48,401 nucleotides of DNA. Origin: a virus. The DNA lies in IMG/VR virus record IMGVR_UViG_3300005563_000044, positions 1 through 48,401 of that record. The stretch is one strand, 5' to 3'. The position numbers and the translations under genes were made by a program. This document shows positions 24,299 through 33,154 of this stretch, in pieces. The notes beneath the pieces are model-generated. The model was not told where the DNA came from. It worked only from the letters and a program-made list of their open reading frames with translations, and did no database searches. Each line of letters starts with the position of its first letter. Position 1 is the stretch's first letter.

Positions 24299-27200
24299 TT
24301 ATCGCGCCATGCTGATCGGTGCTCGCGGCGGAGGCCGCGGGACATCGGTAGGGGCAGGCGTCTTGGTGGTGTCGTTGGAGGCCGCTGCGCCAGTGGGCAG
24401 CGAACCCAACTTGCTCAGGATGGTGGCCATGAGCGTGAGCTGGGACAACGACCGGGTCTGGACATCGAGCGATTGAGTCAGGGTCTGACCAATGGACTTG
24501 ATGTCGCCACCCGTGGCAGCAGCGGTTGCAGCGTGTTGGGCTGCAATCTCGTCGGCCGAAGGTTGCAGACGAGGCTGGTAGCCTTGGTAGCCTGCCACTG
24601 GCGGACGCACCACCGGCGCAGCCGGAGTCGGGGTGGCGGGGGTGGTCGCAGCTGGCGTTGCCGCCGGCGTGGCCGAGGTGGCCGCCGCCACACTGCCGCC
24701 GTAACCCGATGCGCTCGAAGCGCCCGCAGCAGTTCCGGCAGCTGTGCTCGAATTGATGAGCGCAGCAGCGCCTGTGGCTGCTTGGGACTTCGGAGCATTC
24801 GGATCGACCGCAGTGGCCACTGGCTTATTCGGCGAAGCCGTCGCAGTGACCGGCGCACCCTTTTGTCCACCAGCAACAGCCGAGGTCGAAGCCGTTGCAG
24901 GATTGGTCGTCGGATCACCCGTGACCTCGCCCTTGGCGTTCTTCTTTGCATCTGTTGCAGTTGGAGCCGCCGAAGCCGTCATGTCCGTAGACACACCGTA
25001 CTTCTTGGTCTCGCGATCGATCTTTTCCGTGAACAGCGAGTAGATCTCAGCAAACGTACGCGGAGCGTTGTTGCGCTTGGTGTCGTAGAAGATCGTCGGG
25101 TTCGCACTGGCAGCCTTGGGCATGGCTTCAGCAGCGATTGCAGACGGATCACTGTTCAGGAACTGAGCGGCGCCACCGGCGCCCAGGAAATGGGCCAGGT
25201 ACAGATCGGTCGAGGTCACCGGTTTCTTCAAACGACCTTGCAGGCTCGTCAGATTCTCACGGATGAACTCGGCACCCATCAGGGCGTTGGCTCGCGGATC
25301 GGTCGGGGGGGTGCCAGGTGCGATGCCGTACTTGGCAGCGTACTTGGACATCATCGCGTTCCAGGTCGAGGGGATGAACTGGTACAACCCCACCGCGCCC
25401 GAAGCCCGCTTACCCGTTGCCGGGTTGATGGGTGGCATGGCGTTGGCTCGGAAGCCTGACTCGACTGCGGCGGTCGTGATCAACGGATTGAGCGGGACAC
25501 CAGTCATCTTGGAGACGGCTGCCAGCATGTCCTTCATCCCTTCGTAGCCGTCGCCCGAAGGCTGCGGCAGCGAATTGATGTCACCGCCCGTACCCTTGCC
25601 CGGATGTTCGATCGGCGCGCCCTTGGTGAAGTCACCGATGGCACGCACGCCCTTGGCGTCCGGAGACAATGGCAGCGATTGACTGAAGCCCACCCCACCC
25701 GCGAGTTTGGCCGTGTCCTTTTCGACAGAGGACTTGTCTCGCTGGATGATGTCGGTCTTGCCCGTCTTCGGGTCCTTGGCAGTGTCCGTCTGGCTGGCAG
25801 ACGTTCCCATGGCAGCACCCTTGGCTTCGTTGGCCCGTTGGGCGTCCTTGACCTTGGTGGACATCTGCTCGTTGGCTTTGACCGCCTTGACCGCTTCGGT
25901 CAGGAACTGCAAGTTGGCTTGGACGGTGGCCGGATCATCGTTCAGGGCGTAACCCTTCCACGGCGAATCGGAGACCTTCCAGACTGAGACCTTGGAGCCA
26001 TCGACCACCGACGAGGTCGTGTAGACCGCGTTGGCCGTATCGATCTGCATTTGCGGGGTCAGCGCCATCTCCGCGCCCACCAGGTCCTTCTTGCCCGTGA
26101 GCTTGGTGACCATGGTCGCGTAGTTCAGGTAGACCGGCAAGAAGCGGTTACGGAACCACTTCATCCAAGCCAGACCTTCAGGACTGTGCGGACCCGTGAT
26201 ACCGAATGTCCCCTTGACCTGATTGAGCAACGCTTCGATGTCTTCATCGTAGGTCGCCCCATCCTTGTTGATCTTCAGGACCTTCATCACGTTCATTTCG
26301 AGGTAACGGATGTTCTTGATCTTGTCAACGTCCATCTCCACCAGACCGTAGGTCTTGTAGCGGATGGAGCTGAGTGCATCAATGCGACCCGTTTGCCCTG
26401 TGAACAGGTAATCGCTCGGAACAGTGTTGCCAGCAATCAGGTTGACGCCAGCATCTTTGTTCGTTGCATCGGTCGGAACCGTGCCACCCAGATCAGAAGC
26501 CGCTTTGGCAGCAGCTGCTTCAGCAGGACTGACACCGGCCGCGGCCGCAGCCGTACCGACCGCAGATTTAGCACCTGCGGTCAGGCTCGTAGCAGCAGCC
26601 TTACCAGTAGCAGCAGCGCCAACCGCAGCGGCCGGAGCCACCGCAGCCTTCGTTTTCGGATTGGCGGCTTCATTGGCAAGATCCTTCTTGAGTTGGTCTT
26701 GCGCAATGTCAATGGCCGACTTCACGCCATCACTGGCTACCGTCAGGTTCTTCTGATCGGTAAACGGAGACGCCATGTAGTCGTAGGGACCATTGGGCAT
26801 CGAAGACGCGGCCAGGTAGTCCAGCTTTTCTTGCGCCGTCAGCTTACTGCTGTCGACGTCGTGCAGCTCGACTCCGGGCTTTTTGGCACGCAGCGAAGCG
26901 ATGTGCGCAAAAAAGACAGGCTTGAAACGGTTGTTGAACCAAGCCGCCCACTGGTTGACTTGATCCGAAGCCTTTTCAATCTTGAAGATCTTCATGCACT
27001 CGTCCAAGCTGAACTTGGATTGATCGAACGAAGCTTTGCCATCGTCGATCTTGGTGATCGGCTCGAGCAGCTTTTCCAGATCCCACACCGGGGCCAGGTG
27101 ATCCTGGGGTTCCGATGCAGCAATACCGTACTGCGCGTAGCGAACCGTCGACAGAGTGCCGAGGCGAACCTTGGTCAGGTACTTGTAGCCGTAGTACGCC

Positions 27201-30200
27201 GCAGCGCCCACAGCCGCCACACCCAGAACCGCCAGGGTGACAGGTGCGGTCAGGACCGCCAGCAGACCACCGCCAGCCGCAGCCAGGGCGCCACCAGCAC
27301 CTGCGGCCAGCGCCGCGCCGCCTTCAAGGGCAGCGCCACCTACTGCAGCCGCACCAGAAGCGAGGCCGCTGAATGCACCACCGAGTCCCAGACCGCCAAG
27401 ACCAAGGAGACCGAGTGCTCCTCGACCCAAGAGCTTTCCAGCACCGAGCACACCACGACCAAGACCGCCAATTGCACGACGAAAGAGGCCCTTCTTGACG
27501 CCACCTTCAGCGAGTTTCTCCGCATCTTTGACTCCTTCTTTGGCTGCTTTGCCGCCGAAGCCGCCGAGATCGATGTTGGTGTCGCCACCTTCTTCGCTAC
27601 CCGCTTTCTTCTTGGCAAACAAGTCTTTCATCTTGGCCAACAGGCCGCCACCGGCGCCAGCACCACCACCGGCTGCCGCAGCAGCGCGAGGATCGATGTC
27701 TTGGTTTGCGGTGCGGGCCTTGTCAGCCGCCTCTTCGGTCTTTTCCAGTTCTGCTGCCGAACCTTCCCGGATCCCATCGCCGTTGATGTCACCCAGCACA
27801 TGCCGTTTCTTGGCAGGCATGCGTTCGGTGAGCAACTTGAGGATGGCCGTCTGCACGTCCAGCTGTTTCATGCTGGTTTGCAGGTACTCACCCTTCAGAC
27901 CAAAGACCCCACCGAAGATGTCTTTGACGGCTTGACCGATGCCAACCAAGAACTCCTTGGCATTACCAGCCAAACCACGCAAAGCCTTCAGACCCACCCC
28001 GGCCAGTGCCTTGGCTTTGCCAAGCAGACGACCCGGACCCTTGATCGTGACGCCCTTGACGTCCACCAGACCGGTATCGTAGTCTTCTTGCGTGATCGCC
28101 TGGTTACCGTCTTTGTCCAAGACGATGCCATCGATCTCACGTGGATGGGTCAGGGCCTTGCCCGTCTTTTTCGAGAAGTAGACACGATCAACGAAACCAG
28201 ACTTGCGCAGCTTCGGGGTATCCATGTCGGTCTTGACGTAGACGTCGTAGGGCGGCAGCATGGCACGCACGGTGTGGAACCCGGTGATCGCTGCACGCAG
28301 CGCCAGGTTGTAGCCACCGCCGACCATACCCAGCGCAAAGCCGGCCAAGCTCTTGATGGCGCCGCCTGCTTCGCTGACGGCTTGGATCAGGGACTTGGTG
28401 CGGGTGCCCTTGACGTAGGCGACCTTGACTTGTTCGTCGTCGAGAATGACGTTGCCGGCTTCATCGACAACAGCCCCCGAGATGTCCTTGAACGACGTGA
28501 CCTTCTTGCCTGTCTTCTTATCGAAGTACAGACCAGCCTTCATGTCGCCGCGGGTGATCCGAGGTTCCTTTTCGTTGGGCAGGTAAACATCGCCGAACAT
28601 GTCGGCCAGCTTTTGGGTGCCCGAAGCGATCAGCGGGATTCCCACCGCTGCCACGTTCTTGACCACCCCGCCAGCCAGCGAGGCAACACGGCTACCCGTC
28701 TTGAAGGCTTGACCGCCAGCCCACTTGGCCGCGCCAAAGACACCGCTACCGATATCCCCGAGGGTGACATCTTGGAGTGACTTGGAGACCTTGTCTTTGC
28801 CTCGACCGTACAAGTCCTTGGCCTTGTCTTTGAGGTTGCCCGCTGCTTCCGCGGCGCGACTCCTCAGACGACCCAGCTTGTCTTTGTACCTGGCACGAGC
28901 GCCGCTACCGAGATAGTCCTCGGCCAGGGAGTACGTGTTGATACCTTCGGCCAGATGCTGGTTGATCTGTTCGAGCTGAGCGACCATCGACTTGAACAAG
29001 TCGCCGTGATCCAGCTTTTTGATCTCATCGGTCTGCGCTTGGAGCGCGGTGATGAAATCTTTCGTATCGAACTTGACAATCTGCGGCGCTTGCAGCGCTT
29101 CAGCCACTTTGGGCTTGGGCGCTTCTGGCATCGCCGCGGGTGCTTGAACCGGGCGCTGCGCTTCGAGGTTGGCACGACGACGCGCTTCGAGTGCGCGACG
29201 GGCTTGGTTCGGACGACGACCCCCGCCCACGGGAACGTAGGTCTCGTCTTCACCAACCTCACCTGGCTCATGACCACGCAAAGCGCCAGCGATCTTGTCC
29301 AGATCGAGCGACCCCTTTTCAGCGTTGTACAAGCCGCTCTGGTTGATCGCGCCGGTCTGACCCAGCGCCGCCATGGCTTGGATCTGGGCCCGAGGATCAT
29401 CGAAGTACCTCGACAACCCCATGACCCGATCGGACAAGACCCGTTGGGCGCGGATGCCTTCGAGCGAGCCATCGCGCTTTCCAGCCTCGTCGACTTGCAG
29501 GTGCTGTTGGAACAGCTTGGCAACGTCATCCCCACCAGGCGCGCTGGCCCAGGTGCGACCCTTGACCAGGTTGGACGCGTCTGTGGACTCACGCTTCAAA
29601 GACATGCGAGCCAGGACGTCCTTGACGCCCTTGACTTGGTCTTCGGTGAGTTTGCCTTCCTTGTCGACTTCAGCGATGATCTGGTTCAGGCGTTCATCGA
29701 ACTGCTTGCGATTGCCTTCACCAGCCAGCGAAGCACGAATGCCTTGGCTAACCGCCTTTTGCGTCGAGAACTTGTTGGCCTTGAAGTCGTAGCTGATCAG
29801 CCCTTGGTCTTGACCGGTACGTGTGACCACCAATTCACGGTGGATGCGGGCCAGCATACCTGGGATGACTTCGATGATCGACTTTTGCGCCGCGTTCGAA
29901 TAGATGGCCGGTTGGTTCTGACCGAGCAGGCCAACCTGGTCCAACTTCGTTTCGGGCGCGTTGCTGGGCAGGTGGGACGCCAGCGTCTCACGCAGCGTTT
30001 CCAACATGCCCGGGCCATTGAAGTCGTACATCCCTTCATCGGACGGGGCCAGCTTGTCAGCCAGCCACCCACGCACACCCGGACGCCGGCCGTTGGCACG
30101 ACCCCTGTCGAGCATGTCAGCCATGCCACTACGGGCATTGCGGACGCTCCATTCCTTGTTGGGGTTGGTCAGCGCATCCGAAAAGCGATTGGCTGCGTTG

Positions 30201-31357
30201 TTCAGGTTGTACTGGAGATGTTCGGCACCCTTTTGGATGCCAGGATTCTTCTCCAGACGGCCCTTCAAGTACTTCTGACCGAAGTGCTTGGCGATCGCTC
30301 CAAGACCTTGGCCAGCGAACTCGCTGGCCATTTCGTGCTTGGAAGGACCCATGTCGCCCATGTCGCCCACGGAGCTGGCCATGTCGAGCATGTCGGCCAA
30401 CCCGTTGACGCCTTCGGCGCCGCCGCGCAGCTTTTCACCAGCGCTCTTTTTGAGATTGCCGATGAAGTTCTTGATGAAGTCTGCGCCACCCCCGCCCCCG
30501 AACAGGGCGTTGTTACCCATTTCGAGGAACTTGTTGCGCATGGCTTGCTTGAGCGCTGCCGAAGTCGAAAGCTTGGCATAGTCAGGCAGGCCGGTATTCT
30601 TGACGATCGCTTCGAGTTGGTAACGCGTTGCCGCGGCCGACCGCTTCGACTCGTTGAGCAAGTCCGCCATGACGTAGTACTGGCGGAACTGCAGCTCCAG
30701 GGACTTCTTTTGGTAATTGGCGAGCACCGTGTCTTGGTACTGCGCCAGACGGGAGACTCCTTGGTCGATGGCCGACAGGCCACCCAGGAGATCCCGATGA
30801 CGGATCTGAGTAACTCCCTCGGTCAGCAGCTCGCGCTTTTCAGCGCGCTGTTCCTTGCGATCGGTGTCTTGGGCTTGCGCCTGAAAGATCTGACCAATCT
30901 GCATGGCCAGTGCATCGTCACGGATTCGATCCTGCGACAGTGACGCACCGCTACTGGTACCAGACTTACTCCACGCCTTGACCTTTTCAGCGAGTTCCTT
31001 GGACAGAATTCCTTCTGCTTGGGGCAAGAATCGCTGGGTCGTTTGCTTGAGTTGGGTGGTCGCCGGACGCAGCTCCTTGGCGGCGTCATTGTATAGCGAC
31101 CTGACCGACTCCTTGGCTTGATCGTAGAAATCGTAGGCCTGACCGTATGCATCGGGCAGCGAATTCTTGATCGTGGAGCGAATCAGACCACGGTTGAACA
31201 CACTGCCGACCGCCCCCTTGCCAATGGCCTTGAGGGTAGACAAAACAGGGTGCGAGTCCTTCTTGGGCTCTCCGTAATCGAAGTCTAGGTTCGGGAAGTC
31301 GAGGTCAGATCCGAGCTCAAACTCTTTCGAATTGAGCTTGGTCGTTTTTGCAGCCAT
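24299..31357 (-). CDS. Tape-measure protein with lytic transglycosylase domain
   Basis: At 2,352 residues this is by far the longest gene, as expected for the protein that sets tail length. The N-terminal half is helical and charged. Two related repeats lie at residues about 922-979 and 1036-1105 (YFDKKTGKKVTS / YFSKKTGKALTH). Near 1187 is an EF-hand-like DINGDGIREGS. Residues about 1290-1390 are Gly/Ala-rich and hydrophobic (LGLLGLGGLGLGG), a likely membrane-inserting part. Two more related segments, 1399-1516 and 1659-1782, share WFxNRFxPV. Residues about 1935-2120 form a soluble lytic transglycosylase domain (AAVESGFRA with catalytic Glu, GLYQFIPSTW, LAHFLGAGGA). It should pierce peptidoglycan during injection, like phiKZ gp181. 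The last 230 residues are Ala/Thr/Pro-rich. Confidence 0.9.
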   Translation of the reverse strand: MAAKTTKLNSKEFELGSDLDFPNLDFDYGEPKKDSHPVLSTLKAIGKGAVGSVFNRGLIRSTIKNSLPDAYGQAYDFYDQAKESVRSLYNDAAKELRPATTQLKQTTQRFLPQAEGILSKELAEKVKAWSKSGTSSGASLSQDRIRDDALAMQIGQIFQAQAQDTDRKEQRAEKRELLTEGVTQIRHRDLLGGLSAIDQGVSRLAQYQDTVLANYQKKSLELQFRQYYVMADLLNESKRSAAATRYQLEAIVKNTGLPDYAKLSTSAALKQAMRNKFLEMGNNALFGGGGGADFIKNFIGNLKKSAGEKLRGGAEGVNGLADMLDMASSVGDMGDMGPSKHEMASEFAGQGLGAIAKHFGQKYLKGRLEKNPGIQKGAEHLQYNLNNAANRFSDALTNPNKEWSVRNARSGMADMLDRGRANGRRPGVRGWLADKLAPSDEGMYDFNGPGMLETLRETLASHLPSNAPETKLDQVGLLGQNQPAIYSNAAQKSIIEVIPGMLARIHRELVVTRTGQDQGLISYDFKANKFSTQKAVSQGIRASLAGEGNRKQFDERLNQIIAEVDKEGKLTEDQVKGVKDVLARMSLKRESTDASNLVKGRTWASAPGGDDVAKLFQQHLQVDEAGKRDGSLEGIRAQRVLSDRVMGLSRYFDDPRAQIQAMAALGQTGAINQSGLYNAEKGSLDLDKIAGALRGHEPGEVGEDETYVPVGGGRRPNQARRALEARRRANLEAQRPVQAPAAMPEAPKPKVAEALQAPQIVKFDTKDFITALQAQTDEIKKLDHGDLFKSMVAQLEQINQHLAEGINTYSLAEDYLGSGARARYKDKLGRLRSRAAEAAGNLKDKAKDLYGRGKDKVSKSLQDVTLGDIGSGVFGAAKWAGGQAFKTGSRVASLAGGVVKNVAAVGIPLIASGTQKLADMFGDVYLPNEKEPRITRGDMKAGLYFDKKTGKKVTSFKDISGAVVDEAGNVILDDEQVKVAYVKGTRTKSLIQAVSEAGGAIKSLAGFALGMVGGGYNLALRAAITGFHTVRAMLPPYDVYVKTDMDTPKLRKSGFVDRVYFSKKTGKALTHPREIDGIVLDKDGNQAITQEDYDTGLVDVKGVTIKGPGRLLGKAKALAGVGLKALRGLAGNAKEFLVGIGQAVKDIFGGVFGLKGEYLQTSMKQLDVQTAILKLLTERMPAKKRHVLGDINGDGIREGSAAELEKTEEAADKARTANQDIDPRAAAAAGGGAGAGGGLLAKMKDLFAKKKAGSEEGGDTNIDLGGFGGKAAKEGVKDAEKLAEGGVKKGLFRRAIGGLGRGVLGAGKLLGRGALGLLGLGGLGLGGAFSGLASGAAAVGGAALEGGAALAAGAGGALAAAGGGLLAVLTAPVTLAVLGVAAVGAAAYYGYKYLTKVRLGTLSTVRYAQYGIAASEPQDHLAPVWDLEKLLEPITKIDDGKASFDQSKFSLDECMKIFKIEKASDQVNQWAAWFNNRFKPVFFAHIASLRAKKPGVELHDVDSSKLTAQEKLDYLAASSMPNGPYDYMASPFTDQKNLTVASDGVKSAIDIAQDQLKKDLANEAANPKTKAAVAPAAAVGAAATGKAAATSLTAGAKSAVGTAAAAAGVSPAEAAAAKAASDLGGTVPTDATNKDAGVNLIAGNTVPSDYLFTGQTGRIDALSSIRYKTYGLVEMDVDKIKNIRYLEMNVMKVLKINKDGATYDEDIEALLNQVKGTFGITGPHSPEGLAWMKWFRNRFLPVYLNYATMVTKLTGKKDLVGAEMALTPQMQIDTANAVYTTSSVVDGSKVSVWKVSDSPWKGYALNDDPATVQANLQFLTEAVKAVKANEQMSTKVKDAQRANEAKGAAMGTSASQTDTAKDPKTGKTDIIQRDKSSVEKDTAKLAGGVGFSQSLPLSPDAKGVRAIGDFTKGAPIEHPGKGTGGDINSLPQPSGDGYEGMKDMLAAVSKMTGVPLNPLITTAAVESGFRANAMPPINPATGKRASGAVGLYQFIPSTWNAMMSKYAAKYGIAPGTPPTDPRANALMGAEFIRENLTSLQGRLKKPVTSTDLYLAHFLGAGGAAQFLNSDPSAIAAEAMPKAASANPTIFYDTKRNNAPRTFAEIYSLFTEKIDRETKKYGVSTDMTASAAPTATDAKKNAKGEVTGDPTTNPATASTSAVAGGQKGAPVTATASPNKPVATAVDPNAPKSQAATGAAALINSSTAAGTAAGASSASGYGGSVAAATSATPAATPAATTPATPTPAAPVVRPPVAGYQGYQPRLQPSADEIAAQHAATAAATGGDIKSIGQTLTQSLDVQTRSLSQLTLMATILSKLGSLPTGAAASNDTTKTPAPTDVPRPPPRAPISMAR

Positions 31358-31513
31358 GTGCTTTGAACCTCGGGTTTAAGAAACTTGGGATGGACAAAAT
31401 GTTCGAGCGTGCCCTATTTAAAGGGGGACGCCGAGCCTTTTTCACCCCTAGTCTTAGACCCTGGGTTCGAAGGCTCTCTCATATTTTTCGCACTTTAGAC
31501 TAAGGAGCACGTT
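31358..31513. promoter_or_regulatory. Divergent promoter region between tape measure and polymerase genes
   Basis: This 156-bp region is AT-rich compared with its surroundings, with CCCTATTTAAAGGGG near 31410 and CATATTTTTCGCACTTTAGACT before the beta' start. On the minus strand AAAAATATGAG occurs about 120 nt before the tape-measure start. It must drive both late-type operons outward. The exact promoter type cannot be told from sequence alone. Confidence 0.5.
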
Positions 31514-33142
31514 TTGAAACGTCTCGACGTGCCTTTCAACATCGTCATTCTGGCGCTCCCGCCTGAACGGTTGAAGGGCTTCAAACCCGTCACCGTGCTG
31601 GACATCTTCGATGGCAGTTCCACGGACTTCCATGAAGACGGCCTGTTTTCCGTTTCGATCTTCGGGCGTATCGGCGATGAGCGCCGGAATCGGCGCTTCT
31701 CGTACATCAACGTCAAGGTTCCGATCTTTCACCCGATCATCTTCAACACGCTCGTCAAGATGAAGCGCCTGTACGGCGACATCTTGTCGGGCACCGGTTA
31801 TGCCAAGTGGGACAGCTCGATCAACGACTTTGTCAAGACCACCCCGGTCGACGAAGCGCGTGGGACCGGGTTCGAGTTCTTCTTGAAGCACTGGAAAGAC
31901 ATCGAGTTCAAGAACGAAGGTGGCTCTTCCACGCGCATGCAAGCCATCGCACTGATGAAGAAGTACAAGGACATCGCGCTGACCACCAACGTGATCATCA
32001 TGCCTGCAGGTCTGCGTGACCTGGAGATCGATGAACACAACCGCAAGAGCGAAGACGAAATCAACACGATGTATCGCCGGTTGATCTCGTTGTCCAACGC
32101 GATCACCGAAGCCACGGTGCGCAACGACATCGAACTGCTGAACACGCCGCGCTACCAGATGCAGCTGGCGTTCAACGGCATCTTCGAGTACGTGATGTCG
32201 CTGATCGAAGGCAAAAAGAAGTTGCTGCTGGGCAAGTGGGCCGCACGCAACATCTTCAACGGCACGCGAAACGTCATCACGGCCGGTGACACCGCAGTGG
32301 AGTATCTGGGCGCCAAGGGCAACCCCGACATCAACACCACGATCATCGGCCTGTACCAGTACCTGAAGGCCTCGCTGCCGGTCACGCGGTACTTGCTGCG
32401 CAAGATGGTCGAGAGCATCTTCACCGATGCCAACGTCCCGACCTTGTTGATCAACAAGGACACGCTCAAGTCCGAGGAAGTGCTGCTGCACGACCGGTTC
32501 TTCAACCAGTGGACCACCAACGAAGGCATCGAAAAGATCCTGAACCTGTTTCAGGAAGAGTCGATCCGCAATCGTCCGATGGAAGTCGACGGGCGTTACC
32601 TGTTTCTGATCTACAAGGGGCCGGACATGACGTTCCGACTCCTGCGTTCGATCGACGAGGTGCCCCCGACGCGCAGCAAGGCCGACGTCACGCCGTGCAC
32701 GTTTGCCGAACTGCTGTACCTGGCGGTCTACCAAAACGCCAACAAGTACCCGATCCTGGTCACGCGCTATCCGGTGGAAAATGCGTACTCGATCTACCCG
32801 TCGCGGGTGCATCTGCGCGTCACGCTGGAGTACGAAAAGCGCAAGCTGCTCGGACAGCAGTGGGATCCGATGAGCCCGGAGACGGATGCCCTCGAGTTCC
32901 CGGTGCGTGGCTCGGCCTTTGTCAACAGCTTGATTCCTCATCCGTTCAAGCTGGCGGGTCTGGGCGCCGACCACGACGGTGACACCTGCTCGGGCAACAT
33001 CGTCTACTCGCAAGAAGCCGTCGCCGAAGTCGAGGACTTCTTCCAACAACGCCGTGCCTATGTCGGCACCACTGGTCAGATCTCCAGCCGGACGGGGATC
33101 TCCACCGTCAACCTGGTCCTGGCCAACATGACCGGCGACTGA
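31514..33142 (+). CDS. RNA polymerase beta'-like subunit, N-terminal part with catalytic DxDGD
   Basis: The start is TTG (31514), as TAAGGAG stands seven bases upstream and no in-frame ATG fits. The 542-residue product aligns with the N-terminal half of bacterial beta'. LLLGKWAARNIFNG near residue 237 corresponds to the LLGKRVDYSGRS region. TRYPVENAYSIYPSRVHLRV matches the RAPTLHRLGIQAF region. LGADHDGDTCSGNIV near 485 is the Mg2+-binding NADFDGD motif with His for Phe, all three Asp kept. It ends at the same place as the split beta' N-terminal subunits of phiKZ-type phages; the C-terminal part with bridge helix and trigger loop is not in this window. Beside the tape measure, it is probably part of the virion polymerase (phiKZ gp180-like). 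Confidence 0.9.
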   Translation: MKRLDVPFNIVILALPPERLKGFKPVTVLDIFDGSSTDFHEDGLFSVSIFGRIGDERRNRRFSYINVKVPIFHPIIFNTLVKMKRLYGDILSGTGYAKWDSSINDFVKTTPVDEARGTGFEFFLKHWKDIEFKNEGGSSTRMQAIALMKKYKDIALTTNVIIMPAGLRDLEIDEHNRKSEDEINTMYRRLISLSNAITEATVRNDIELLNTPRYQMQLAFNGIFEYVMSLIEGKKKLLLGKWAARNIFNGTRNVITAGDTAVEYLGAKGNPDINTTIIGLYQYLKASLPVTRYLLRKMVESIFTDANVPTLLINKDTLKSEEVLLHDRFFNQWTTNEGIEKILNLFQEESIRNRPMEVDGRYLFLIYKGPDMTFRLLRSIDEVPPTRSKADVTPCTFAELLYLAVYQNANKYPILVTRYPVENAYSIYPSRVHLRVTLEYEKRKLLGQQWDPMSPETDALEFPVRGSAFVNSLIPHPFKLAGLGADHDGDTCSGNIVYSQEAVAEVEDFFQQRRAYVGTTGQISSRTGISTVNLVLANMTGD

Positions 33143-33154
33143 AAGCTACTCAAC

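Noticed and set aside
26051-30943. Long plus-strand open frames opposite the tape-measure gene
   Set aside because: Biased composition (Arg, His, Gln, Val repeats), no conserved motifs; shadows of the 2,352-residue gene.
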